Positions 1-5,984 of a stretch of DNA of 6,040 nt are shown here, in pieces (within the stretch, counting starts at the first letter, position 1; each line of letters begins with the position of its first letter). A program made the translations under genes and the position numbers. Source of the DNA: an uncultured Eubacteriales bacterium. Lineage in GTDB: Bacteria; Bacillota; Clostridia; Monoglobales; Monoglobaceae. The notes under the pieces were generated by a model. That model was not told the DNA's origin and did not search any database. It worked only from the letters and a program-made list of their open reading frames with translations. The DNA is taken from assembly GCA_958346135.1 (NCBI GenBank), contig CATVQN010000079.1:1-6040 (forward strand). The letters are read 5' to 3'.

Positions 1-140
1 TCGGCGCTTTGGGTGCTTTGCTGCATTTGAGAATTTTGGGTTCCGGCTGCGGCTGCAGGTGCTTTGGACGTCTGTGCCGCCGCAGGGTCGGTGGGCAGAG
101 TCTGCTGCCGGTTTTTGGAATTGGATGTAAAATTGAACAT
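1..140 (-). CDS. N-terminal fragment of an unrecognised Ala/Gln/Thr-rich protein
   Basis: The open frame starts at an ATG (complement of 138-140) and continues off the left edge, giving about 46 residues. A good Shine-Dalgarno (AGGAGG, complement of 147-152) lies 6 nt upstream, which fixes the start and argues that the gene is real. The protein begins MFNFTSNSKNRQQTLPTD and then becomes low in complexity, rich in Ala, Gln, Thr, Ser and Pro. There is no hydrophobic segment or signal peptide in the visible part, so the N-terminus looks cytosolic and probably disordered. I do not recognise the family. Disordered starts of this kind occur in many unrelated proteins, so no function is assigned. 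The gene is divergent from the lipocalin-like/putP pair. I could not find a convincing -35/-10 pair for it in the spacer. Confidence 0.7.
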   Translation of the reverse strand, partial: MFNFTSNSKNRQQTLPTDPAAAQTSKAPAAAAGTQNSQMQQSTQSA

Positions 141-269
141 AGGTTTCCTCCTCTCCCGCACAGGGCGGAATATACTTAACATGAAAAAATCTCCGGAGTT
201 GTTTCATGCAAGGGCATTGTAGCATGATGGATGGTGTCATGGCGTGCCGCATTGCCGTAAATCTTTTTC

Positions 270-298
270 TTGCAAAAGAAGAGGATCTGTGATAGAAT
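270..298 (+). promoter_or_regulatory. Sigma-A-type promoter for the lipocalin-like/putP operon
   Basis: A -35 box TTGCAA (270-275; 4 of 6 consensus matches) is followed by a 17-bp spacer and a -10 box TAGAAT (293-298; 5 of 6). Transcription would start near 305, giving a leader of about 29 nt before the ATG at 334. This placement also implies that the in-frame ATG at 307 lies too close to the transcript start to be used. The call rests on sequence match and spacing only. Confidence 0.6.
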
Positions 299-320
299 AG
301 CCATATATGTCAATTTTGTT

Positions 321-326
321 AGGAAG
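321..326 (+). promoter_or_regulatory. Ribosome binding site that fixes the start at 334
   Basis: AGGAAG, followed by a further GTGAGG, ends 7 nt before the ATG at 334. The alternative in-frame ATG at 307 has no purine-rich site in front of it. The downstream start is therefore preferred, and it also puts a Lys/Arg cluster directly before the hydrophobic segment, as expected for a signal or anchor sequence. Confidence 0.7.
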
Positions 327-333
327 TGAGGTT

Positions 334-915
334 ATGACGGGCAAAAAGAGGCTGCTGTTAGGACTTGGAATTTTTCTGCTGGCAGCAGCATTTGGCGGCA
401 GCGCCTTGCTGGAGAGAAACGAAAACCGAGAGGCTGCGAAAACTGCCGCCGTCCCGCAGGATAACGACGTCTCTGGGGCTGGGGAACAGGAACCGGAAAA
501 AGACCGAGAGGCGGGGACAGAGGCTTCGGCCGAACCGAAAGCGGCACCGGCACCGGTACAGACGTCAGTTCCTGCCCAAACCGCCAAGGAATTGCTGGTG
601 GGAAAGTGGCGGGTAGACCATTTGGAAAACGCAGACGGAAAAAAGGTTGGCTTTGATGCGCTGCGGTCGGATGGTTCGGTGCTTTCGGGAGTGCTGGCTA
701 AGGTTATGGGCGAGGGAACACAGGTGGAGTTTACCGAAGGCGGAAAGCTGAAATCCGGGGTACTGTCGGTAAGCTACAGCTTTGATTCGGACGATACCAT
801 AAGTCTCAGCGGCGGTGTTTTGCCTCAGGCCTACGGCGGAATCGGGGTAATGGCGGGGAATCAAACCGCCGGGATTCGGATTGGCGGCTTTCGGCTTATT
901 TTGACAAGAGAGTAA
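334..915 (+). CDS. Membrane-anchored or secreted protein with lipocalin-like C-terminal domain
   Basis: A 193-residue protein in three parts. Residues 1-6 (MTGKKR) are basic and residues 7-26 form one hydrophobic helix, a signal peptide or N-terminal anchor. There is no lipobox cysteine, so it is not a classic lipoprotein. Residues 27-85 are a hydrophilic Glu/Ala/Pro-rich linker, probably disordered. Residues 86-193 look like a small beta-barrel: a GKW turn around Trp92, an EFTEGGKL strand-turn at 132-139, alternating beta segments, and a terminal strand ending in LILTRE. The GxW...EFxxxGxL pattern resembles lipocalin-like and DUF5640-type extracytoplasmic domains of Firmicutes. The family call comes from pattern memory and the ligand is unknown. 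putP follows after 32 bp with no convincing promoter of its own, so the two are probably cotranscribed from the promoter at 270-298. The domain is expected outside the membrane. Confidence 0.75.
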   Translation: MTGKKRLLLGLGIFLLAAAFGGSALLERNENREAAKTAAVPQDNDVSGAGEQEPEKDREAGTEASAEPKAAPAPVQTSVPAQTAKELLVGKWRVDHLENADGKKVGFDALRSDGSVLSGVLAKVMGEGTQVEFTEGGKLKSGVLSVSYSFDSDDTISLSGGVLPQAYGGIGVMAGNQTAGIRIGGFRLILTRE

Positions 916-947
916 AAGAAAAAGAGACAGGGAAGGGGTTACAAAAG

Positions 948-2495
948 ATGAATTACAAAATCGTGATAGAGTTTTTGGTGCTGGCGGCATATCTGCTGAT
1001 GATGCTGATGATCGGCCTGGGCTTTTATCGGAAGAACGAGGACACAGCGGATTATTTTCTTGGCGGAAGAAGCCTGAATAAATGGGTTGCCGCCATGTCG
1101 GCACAGGCGTCGGATATGAGCGGATGGTTGCTTTTGGGACTGCCGGGAACGGCATATGCGCTGTTTGCAGGCACCACCGAGGCCATCTGGACGGCGATAG
1201 GCTTGTTAATCGGAACATATCTCAACTGGCTGCTGGTGGCAAAGCGTCTTAGGAAACAGACACAGGCCTCCGGCGATGCCATTACTCTGCCGGTATATTT
1301 TGAGAATCGGTTTTTGGATAAGACGAAAATTCTTAGGATTGCATCCTCCTTATTTATTATGATTTTCTTTCTGGTGTATACCGCGTCGCAGTTTGCAGCG
1401 GGAGCAAAGCTGTTTGAGGCCGCTTTCGGAATCCCTTACACTGTGGGTCTGCTAATCGGCGGTGTAATCATTATCGGTTATACCTTTTTGGGCGGCTTTA
1501 AGGCGGTTGCCTGGACGGATCTGGTACAGGGCATTATTATGTTCTTTGCCATTATTATTCTGCCGTTTCTGATTATCAGCCATATGGGCGGCTGGGATCA
1601 GACTGTTCTTCAGTTCCGGGGCGCAGAGGCGGTAAAGGGCGAAATTTTCTCTTGGCTTCCCAAAAGCTCTGCCGGTACGGTGAATATTTTGCTGCTGGTA
1701 TCCTCCATTGGCTGGGGGCTTGGATATTTCGGACAGCCGCATATTCTCACCCGGTTTATGGCAATTCGTTCCTCCAAGGAGATTCAGCCGGCACGGGTCA
1801 TTGCTTCCATTTGGGTGATTCTCACCCTGGCAGGTGCCGTGATTATTGGTGTTTTGGGATGTTTGTATGTCAATGCCGGCCTGGCCGGACCGGAGCTTAC
1901 CGGTTTGGTGGAGAACGACAAGGAAAAAATCTTCATGGTACTGATCCAGAGTATTTTCGGAAGTTCCTCCAATATCATCAGTATCATTGTCTGCGGTATC
2001 TTTTTGACCACCATTCTTGCGGCCATTATGAGCACTGCCGATTCCCAGCTGTTGGTAACGGCATCCTCCATTACCGAGGATTTTTACGGATCGGTTGCAA
2101 AGGCCAAGCCCTCACAGAAGAAAATGGTATGGCTCAGCCGCGGCGCAGTGATTGTGGTTTCGCTGATTGCGCTGTTTTTGGCAATGAGCCCCAGCAGTTC
2201 CGTCTTTGACCTGGTGTCCATGGCGTGGGGCGGTTTCGGCGCAGCCTTTGGACCTTGTATCATCCTGTCTCTGTACTGGCGGCGGATGACCGTACAGGGT
2301 GCAATTGCAGGGGTTCTGTCCGGTGGTATCATAGATATTATCTGGTATTTTATGAAGGGCGGCATCTTTGATATTTACGAGCTGGTTCCGGCTTTCCTGA
2401 TCTCCTGTGTTGTCATTGTGGTTGTCAGTCTCTGCACCAAGCTGCCGAAAGAAGTGGCGGCACAGTATGATGCGGCGCAGAAAATAGAAATTTAA
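948..2495 (+). CDS. putP: Na+/proline symporter PutP (SSS family)
   Basis: A 515-residue multi-pass membrane protein that closely resembles Escherichia coli PutP throughout (solute:sodium symporter family, TC 2.A.21). It imports L-proline with Na+ for use as nutrient or osmoprotectant. Visible landmarks are DYFLGGRSL at 35-43, with Arg41 matching E. coli Arg40, and SAQASDMSGWLLLGLPG from 51, with Asp56, Ser58 and Trp60 matching the Na+/substrate residues Asp55, Ser57 and Trp59. WGLGYFGQPHIL and LAAIMSTADSQLL follow; in the latter, Ser362/Thr363 match the Na+-site pair Ser340/Thr341. SITEDFY and the GFGAAFGP segment are also present. The length is near the family norm of about 500, with a modest insertion before the S/T motif relative to E. 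coli. A purine-rich site (930-937) precedes the ATG. It is probably second in an operon behind the lipocalin-like gene and ends before a hairpin at 2509-2540. Proline specificity is inferred from similarity. Confidence 0.93.
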   Translation: MNYKIVIEFLVLAAYLLMMLMIGLGFYRKNEDTADYFLGGRSLNKWVAAMSAQASDMSGWLLLGLPGTAYALFAGTTEAIWTAIGLLIGTYLNWLLVAKRLRKQTQASGDAITLPVYFENRFLDKTKILRIASSLFIMIFFLVYTASQFAAGAKLFEAAFGIPYTVGLLIGGVIIIGYTFLGGFKAVAWTDLVQGIIMFFAIIILPFLIISHMGGWDQTVLQFRGAEAVKGEIFSWLPKSSAGTVNILLLVSSIGWGLGYFGQPHILTRFMAIRSSKEIQPARVIASIWVILTLAGAVIIGVLGCLYVNAGLAGPELTGLVENDKEKIFMVLIQSIFGSSSNIISIIVCGIFLTTILAAIMSTADSQLLVTASSITEDFYGSVAKAKPSQKKMVWLSRGAVIVVSLIALFLAMSPSSSVFDLVSMAWGGFGAAFGPCIILSLYWRRMTVQGAIAGVLSGGIIDIIWYFMKGGIFDIYELVPAFLISCVVIVVVSLCTKLPKEVAAQYDAAQKIEI

Positions 2496-2508
2496 TTGTA
2501 AAACAGAA

Positions 2509-2540
2509 ACAGGAGGGACGCCGCAAGGCATCCCTCCTGT
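2509..2540. terminator. Hairpin terminator shared by convergent genes
   Basis: A 10-bp perfect stem (2509-2518 with 2531-2540) continues past one C-A mismatch into a GCC/GGC stem (2520-2522 with 2527-2529) closed by a GCAA (GNRA) tetraloop. It begins 13 nt after the putP stop and lies 13 bp beyond the stop of the minus-strand DUF378 gene. The base run after it is richer in T on the minus strand (GTTTCTGTTTT) than on the plus strand (AAGAGTTTAT). It should therefore work best for the DUF378 transcript and more weakly for putP. Confidence 0.8.
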
Positions 2541-2553
2541 AAGAGTTTATATC

Positions 2554-2760
2554 CTAATCCTTCGTCTTGCCGAGAATGTGATCCCGGAAGAAGAAGGTTA
2601 TAGCCCAAAGTCCGCCTAAGGCAACAATAACAAAGATAATCCGGGAGAACAATGACAGCTGACCGCCGAATATGGCGCCTACGATATCGAACCCGAATAA
2701 TCCGATGCTGCCCCAATTCAGGGCACCGATGATGACGAGAATGAGAGCTAAAACGTCCAT
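2554..2760 (-). CDS. Small DUF378 family membrane protein
   Basis: A 68-residue protein with two predicted transmembrane helices, about residues 3-23 and 40-58, joined by a short glycine-rich loop. The GALNWGSIGLFGFD motif (12-25) and the SRIIFVIVALGGLWAI stretch (39-54) are the hallmarks of DUF378 (Bacillus subtilis YuzA-like), and 60-80 residues is the usual family size. The family has no established function. The frame is open further upstream, but the ATG at the complement of 2758-2760 has a strong ribosome binding site at the right distance, and the upstream extension does not look like this family. The gene is convergent with putP, with the shared hairpin between them, and divergent from the YdcF-like gene. 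The C-terminus is charged (RDHILGKTKD). Confidence 0.9.
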   Translation of the reverse strand: MDVLALILVIIGALNWGSIGLFGFDIVGAIFGGQLSLFSRIIFVIVALGGLWAITFFFRDHILGKTKD

Positions 2761-2766
2761 AGAAAT

Positions 2767-2773
2767 CTCCTTT
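2767..2773 (-). promoter_or_regulatory. Ribosome binding site that fixes the DUF378 start
   Basis: On the minus strand AAAGGAG lies 6 nt before the ATG at 2760. It selects this start over the longer in-frame extension that runs to about 3015, which has no comparable site and would overlap the ribosome binding site and start of the divergent YdcF-like gene. Confidence 0.85.
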
Positions 2774-2908
2774 CTGAGTGTTCCCCGCAGGGAATATTCG
2801 ATTGATAAGGACGAATTCTGCCGCATACAATAAAACAGAATCGTCTTTTTGGATTGTTGTTTGTCTTTAGTATGTTCTTTTTGAAAAAAATGATTCAGAA
2901 ACTTTAGG

Positions 2909-2925
2909 GTATATGTGAAATATAC
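2909..2925. promoter_or_regulatory. Perfect 6-bp inverted repeat in divergent spacer, possible operator
   Basis: GTATAT (2909-2914) and ATATAC (2920-2925) form a perfect inverted repeat around a 5-bp GTGAA centre. It sits in the 254-bp spacer between the divergent DUF378 and YdcF-like genes, about 90 bp before the YdcF-like start. Size and position suit a dimeric repressor site, but in AT-rich DNA such a repeat can arise by chance. No clear -35/-10 pair was found next to it. Confidence 0.25.
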
Positions 2926-3014
2926 GGGTAGAAAGTAAAATTTTAGAAAAAACAGATGCAAAAACGGCAAGTGCCCCCGACCATAGGGAAAGCGGCTGAA
3001 AGGAGGATACACCA

Positions 3015-3614
3015 ATGCGAAGAAACGTGGTTTGTGTGATCATAGCTTTGCTTGTGCTGGCGGCAGTGCTGGTGGCATTTTGGATTGGGGGTATCGTGAT
3101 GAGCCGTTCTTCCTCAGACTCCCGTGCGGCAGGAGAGCCGGTTGATTATGTGGTGATTTTAGGTTGTCGTATAGATGGTCGGGAGCCGGGACGGTGTCTT
3201 GCATCAAGAATTGATGCCGCTGCGGAATTTTTGAAAAAGCATCCGATGACTATGGCGGTTTGCGCAGGAGGCCAGGGCAGTGATGAAGAAATTTCAGAGG
3301 CCGAGGCCATTTCCCTGGCGCTGCAGCGCAGAGGAATCCCTTCGCGGCGGATTTTAAAGGAGGATCAGTCACGCAGTACCTATGAAAATCTTGTCAATAC
3401 CAAACGTCTTTTGGACGACCGCACTCAGGGTCGAAGCTATCGAATTGCGCTGGTGACCAATGACTTTCACATCTATCGTTCCCGCAGGCTGGCGGAATAT
3501 GTGGGCTTTTTCAATCCTGTGGCTATTTCGGCACCGACGCCGACGACTCAGTTTTATCAGAATTTTCTGCGGGAAATCTGTGCGGTGGTGGTTTCCTGGA
3601 TTCGGTATCGGTAG
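3015..3614 (+). CDS. YdcF/SanA/ElyC-like DUF218 membrane protein
   Basis: A 199-residue protein with one N-terminal transmembrane helix (about residues 5-28) followed by a DUF218 domain that probably faces outward. Family motifs appear in order: VVILGCRIDG around Gly50, GGQGSDEEISEAEAI from 85 with acidic residues Asp90, Glu91, Glu95 and Glu97, SRSTYENLVNTK from 119, and TNDFHIYRSRRLA from 148 with Asn149, Asp150, His152 and Arg155. DUF218 proteins (E. coli YdcF, SanA, ElyC) are linked to the cell envelope, and some to peptidoglycan or vancomycin-permeability phenotypes. The biochemical activity is not settled and the substrate here is unknown. AGGAGG at 3001-3006 lies 8 nt before the ATG. 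The gene appears monocistronic: it is divergent from the DUF378 gene and followed 15 bp later by a palindromic repeat. The C-terminus falls slightly short of longer family members but looks complete. Confidence 0.88.
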   Translation: MRRNVVCVIIALLVLAAVLVAFWIGGIVMSRSSSDSRAAGEPVDYVVILGCRIDGREPGRCLASRIDAAAEFLKKHPMTMAVCAGGQGSDEEISEAEAISLALQRRGIPSRRILKEDQSRSTYENLVNTKRLLDDRTQGRSYRIALVTNDFHIYRSRRLAEYVGFFNPVAISAPTPTTQFYQNFLREICAVVVSWIRYR

Positions 3615-3629
3615 CGCACTGATTATGCA

Positions 3630-3808
3630 TTAAGGAAACGCTGATTAAATAACGCCTGCCGGCTTTGCACGCATTAAGCTTGCATATTTTCCGTCATTTT
3701 GCACTAAAATTTCTTGACATACGTGAGTATGCCTTCGAAATTTTATCACATCTGACGAAAAATCTGACTGCGCTTTCTGCGCACAATATTTAATCAGTGT
3801 TTCCTTAA
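3630..3808. repeat. MITE-like palindromic element with 22-bp terminal inverted repeats
   Basis: The two ends, 3630-3651 and 3787-3808, are inverted repeats matching at 21 of 22 positions. The single difference (3640/3798) would be a G-U pair in RNA. Further nested inverted repeats lie inside: CGTCA/TGACG (3682-3686 with 3753-3757), TAAAATTTC/GAAATTTTA (3705-3713 with 3737-3745), and CATAC/GTATG (3718-3722 with 3727-3731) around a GTGA loop. The arms are nearly concentric, so one strand could fold into a single long hairpin. There is also a small side hairpin, TGCGC/GCGCA (3769-3783). The outer ends read TTAAGG...CCTTAA; if TA is the duplicated target, the mobile part is 3633-3805, as in elements moved by IS630/mariner-type transposases. 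No open reading frame is inside. The element fills most of the 260-bp gap between the YdcF-like gene and hppA, and may act as terminator of the former. The MITE assignment is inference until other copies are found. Confidence 0.65.
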
Positions 3809-3874
3809 ATCTGCGAAGGGAAAATCAGTACCAAGGCTGTAAAAAAATAAAATTTTATATAGGGAGGTACTACT

Positions 3875-5983
3875 ATGAGTACAAACAATTTTATTCATGC
3901 GGCACCCTGGATGGTTTTGGCGGCGGCAATTTTAGGACTTGCATTTGCTGTCTACAAATTCTTCTGGGTAAAAGGCAAGCCGGAGGGTACAAAGCAGATG
4001 TCCGACATTGCCGGAAAAATCCGTAAGGGTGCCATGGCTTACTTAAAGCGTCAGTATAAAACCGTGGCGGTCTTTTTCCTTTGTATGCTGGTGATTCTGT
4101 GTGTCATGGCAGTAATGGGAATGCTGACATGGTTTGTTCCTTTCGCATTTCTAAGCGGCGGTTTCTTCTCCGGCCTGTCCGGCTTTGTGGGAATGAAGAT
4201 TGCTACCTATGCCAACGCCAGAACGGCAAACGGTGCAAGAGAGGGCCTCAACAAGGGCTTGAAAATTGCATTTTCCAGCGGAACGGTTATGGGACTTACC
4301 GTAGTTGGTCTGGGACTTTTGGATATCAGTATCTGGTTTTTGATTCTTCGTGCCGTGTTCGGCGGTGACGTGAACGAGATTATGGGCGCCATGCTCACCT
4401 TTGGTATGGGTGCAAGCTCCATGGCGCTGTTTGCCAGAGTGGGCGGCGGTATCTTTACCAAGGCGGCAGATGTGGGCGCCGACTTAGTGGGTAAGGTTGA
4501 GGCAGGAATTCCTGAGGACGATCCCAGAAACCCAGCGGTTATTGCCGATAACGTAGGCGACAACGTAGGCGATGTTGCCGGCATGGGCGCCGACCTCTAC
4601 GAATCCTATGTAGGTTCGGTGATTTCTTCGGGTGCATTGGCGGCAGCCGCAGGCCTTGGTGTAGGCGGCGTTATCATTCCTATGCTGATTGCGGCCATTG
4701 GTATTATCTCTTCAATTATAGGCACCTTTTTTGTCAGCACCAAGGAGGGCGCAACTCAGAAAAATCTTCTGACCTCTCTGCGCCGGGGCACCTATATCAG
4801 CTCGGTGCTTTCGGCATTGGGTTCGGCGGCATTGATTTATGTCATCCTTCCGGAGCATGCCGGCGTATTTTGGGCAGTCATCTCCGGTCTGATTGCCGGT
4901 GTACTGATCGGATTTTTTACCGAGTATTTTACCTCGGATTCCTACAAGCCCACCCAAAAGCTTTCCAAGTCTTCTGAGACCGGCAGCGCTACCATTATTA
5001 TTGATGGTCTGGCGCTGGGGATGCTCTCTACGGCAATTCCGGTAATCATTGTAGCGGTTTCCGTACTGATCAGCTATTTTGTTTCCGGCGGTGCCCAGAG
5101 CTTTGCGCTGGGCCTTTACGGTGTGGGGATTTCTGCAGTGGGTATGCTTTCGACCCTGGGAATTACCCTGGCGACCGATGCTTATGGACCGGTTGCGGAT
5201 AACGCCGGCGGTATTGCCGAGATGGCCGGCTTAGAGGAGACTGTGCGTGACCGTACCGATGCGCTGGATTCTCTGGGTAACACCACTGCGGCAACCGGAA
5301 AAGGCTTTGCCATCGGCAGTGCAGCACTAACCGCACTGGCGCTGATTGTTTCCTATACGGATAAGGTGACCGGCCTTGGCGGTGAGCTTCAGCTGGAGCT
5401 GACCAATCCTCCCGTTCTGATCGGCTTATTTATCGGAGCCATGCTGCCGTTCTTGTTCAGCGCCTTTACCATGAAGGCGGTTGGCCGTGCGGCGCAGAAA
5501 ATTGTGGTGGAGGTTCGCCGTCAGTTCCGTGAAATCAAAGGCTTGATGGAAGGAAAGGCAGAGGCAGATTATGCGACCTGCGTAGACATCTGTACCCGGT
5601 CTTCTTTGAAAGAGATGATTCTTCCGGCGGCGCTGGGTATCGTTGCACCGATCGTTGTCGGCCTGGTGCTGGGTGTGAACGGTGTTGTAGGAATGCTGGC
5701 CGGCGCACTGGTTTCCGGCTTTGTAGTAGCGATTATGATGGCCAATTCCGGCGGTGCCTGGGATAATGCCAAAAAGTATATTGAAGCCGGCAACTTTGGC
5801 GGCAAGGGCTCGGAAAACCACAAGGCGGCCGTGGTAGGCGATACCGTAGGCGACCCCTTTAAGGATACCTCCGGACCCTCGGTGAATATCTTAATTAAGC
5901 TGTTGACAATGGTTTCCATCGTATTTGCGGGGCTGATCGTGAGGTTCAATTTGATTGACTGGATCAGCAGACTGTTTTCATAA
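3875..5983 (+). CDS. hppA: K+-dependent membrane-bound ion-pumping pyrophosphatase
   Basis: A 702-residue integral membrane pyrophosphatase, normally about 16 helices, that couples PPi hydrolysis to Na+ and/or H+ export. The family's PPi-site motifs are all present: DVGADLVGKVE from 199, EDDPRNPAVIADNVGDNVGD (214-233), TDAYGPVADNAGGIAEM, NSGGAWDNAKK from 624, and GDTVGDPFKD ending at 664 (Asp656, Asp660, Lys663, Asp664). In GNTTAATGKG, Ala472 and Gly475 occupy the two positions that are Lys and Thr in K+-independent pumps, so this belongs to the K+-dependent class. Glu243 in GADLYES sits where the Na+-pumping Thermotoga maritima enzyme has its gate-region Glu246. This is compatible with Na+ or dual Na+/H+ transport but does not prove it. 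AGGGAGG (3861-3867) lies 7 nt before the ATG. Length is typical and nothing looks broken. It appears to be transcribed alone; a clear promoter was not found between the repeat element and the start. Confidence 0.96.
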   Translation: MSTNNFIHAAPWMVLAAAILGLAFAVYKFFWVKGKPEGTKQMSDIAGKIRKGAMAYLKRQYKTVAVFFLCMLVILCVMAVMGMLTWFVPFAFLSGGFFSGLSGFVGMKIATYANARTANGAREGLNKGLKIAFSSGTVMGLTVVGLGLLDISIWFLILRAVFGGDVNEIMGAMLTFGMGASSMALFARVGGGIFTKAADVGADLVGKVEAGIPEDDPRNPAVIADNVGDNVGDVAGMGADLYESYVGSVISSGALAAAAGLGVGGVIIPMLIAAIGIISSIIGTFFVSTKEGATQKNLLTSLRRGTYISSVLSALGSAALIYVILPEHAGVFWAVISGLIAGVLIGFFTEYFTSDSYKPTQKLSKSSETGSATIIIDGLALGMLSTAIPVIIVAVSVLISYFVSGGAQSFALGLYGVGISAVGMLSTLGITLATDAYGPVADNAGGIAEMAGLEETVRDRTDALDSLGNTTAATGKGFAIGSAALTALALIVSYTDKVTGLGGELQLELTNPPVLIGLFIGAMLPFLFSAFTMKAVGRAAQKIVVEVRRQFREIKGLMEGKAEADYATCVDICTRSSLKEMILPAALGIVAPIVVGLVLGVNGVVGMLAGALVSGFVVAIMMANSGGAWDNAKKYIEAGNFGGKGSENHKAAVVGDTVGDPFKDTSGPSVNILIKLLTMVSIVFAGLIVRFNLIDWISRLFS

Positions 5984-5984
5984 G

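Noticed and set aside
191..198. Perfect 8-bp palindrome CTCCGGAG in the left divergent spacer as an operator
   Set aside because: It is too short, with no spaced half-sites or second copy, to separate from chance.
307..333. Nine-codon upstream extension of the lipocalin-like gene from the ATG at 307
   Set aside because: No ribosome binding site precedes 307, while AGGAAG lies 7 nt before the ATG at 334. The predicted transcript start near 305 would leave almost no leader.
901..929. Perfect TTGACA (901-906) just before putP as a dedicated promoter
   Set aside because: The base run 17 bp downstream (924-929, GAGACA) is not a -10 box, and no alternative lies at 16-18 bp. The match falls inside the coding end of the upstream gene and is probably chance.
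565..1218. Long minus-strand open frame across the lipocalin-like gene and putP start
   Set aside because: It is an overlap frame opposite two well-supported genes, with no ribosome binding site and unnatural Pro/Ser/Arg-rich composition.
2781..2794. TTCCC/GGGAA hairpin in the leader of the DUF378 gene as an attenuator
   Set aside because: The stem has only 5 pairs and does not include the ribosome binding site, so there is no support for a regulatory role.
2761..3015. In-frame N-terminal extension of the DUF378 gene to 153 residues
   Set aside because: The extension lacks a ribosome binding site, does not resemble the family, and overlaps the start region of the divergent gene. The 68-residue form is the normal family size.
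3714..3746. Outward promoter in the repeat element, from TTGACA at 3714-3719 toward hppA
   Set aside because: The only TTTTAT-like box (3741-3746) is 21 bp away, too far for a normal sigma-A promoter, and the box overlaps hairpin arms that explain the sequence.
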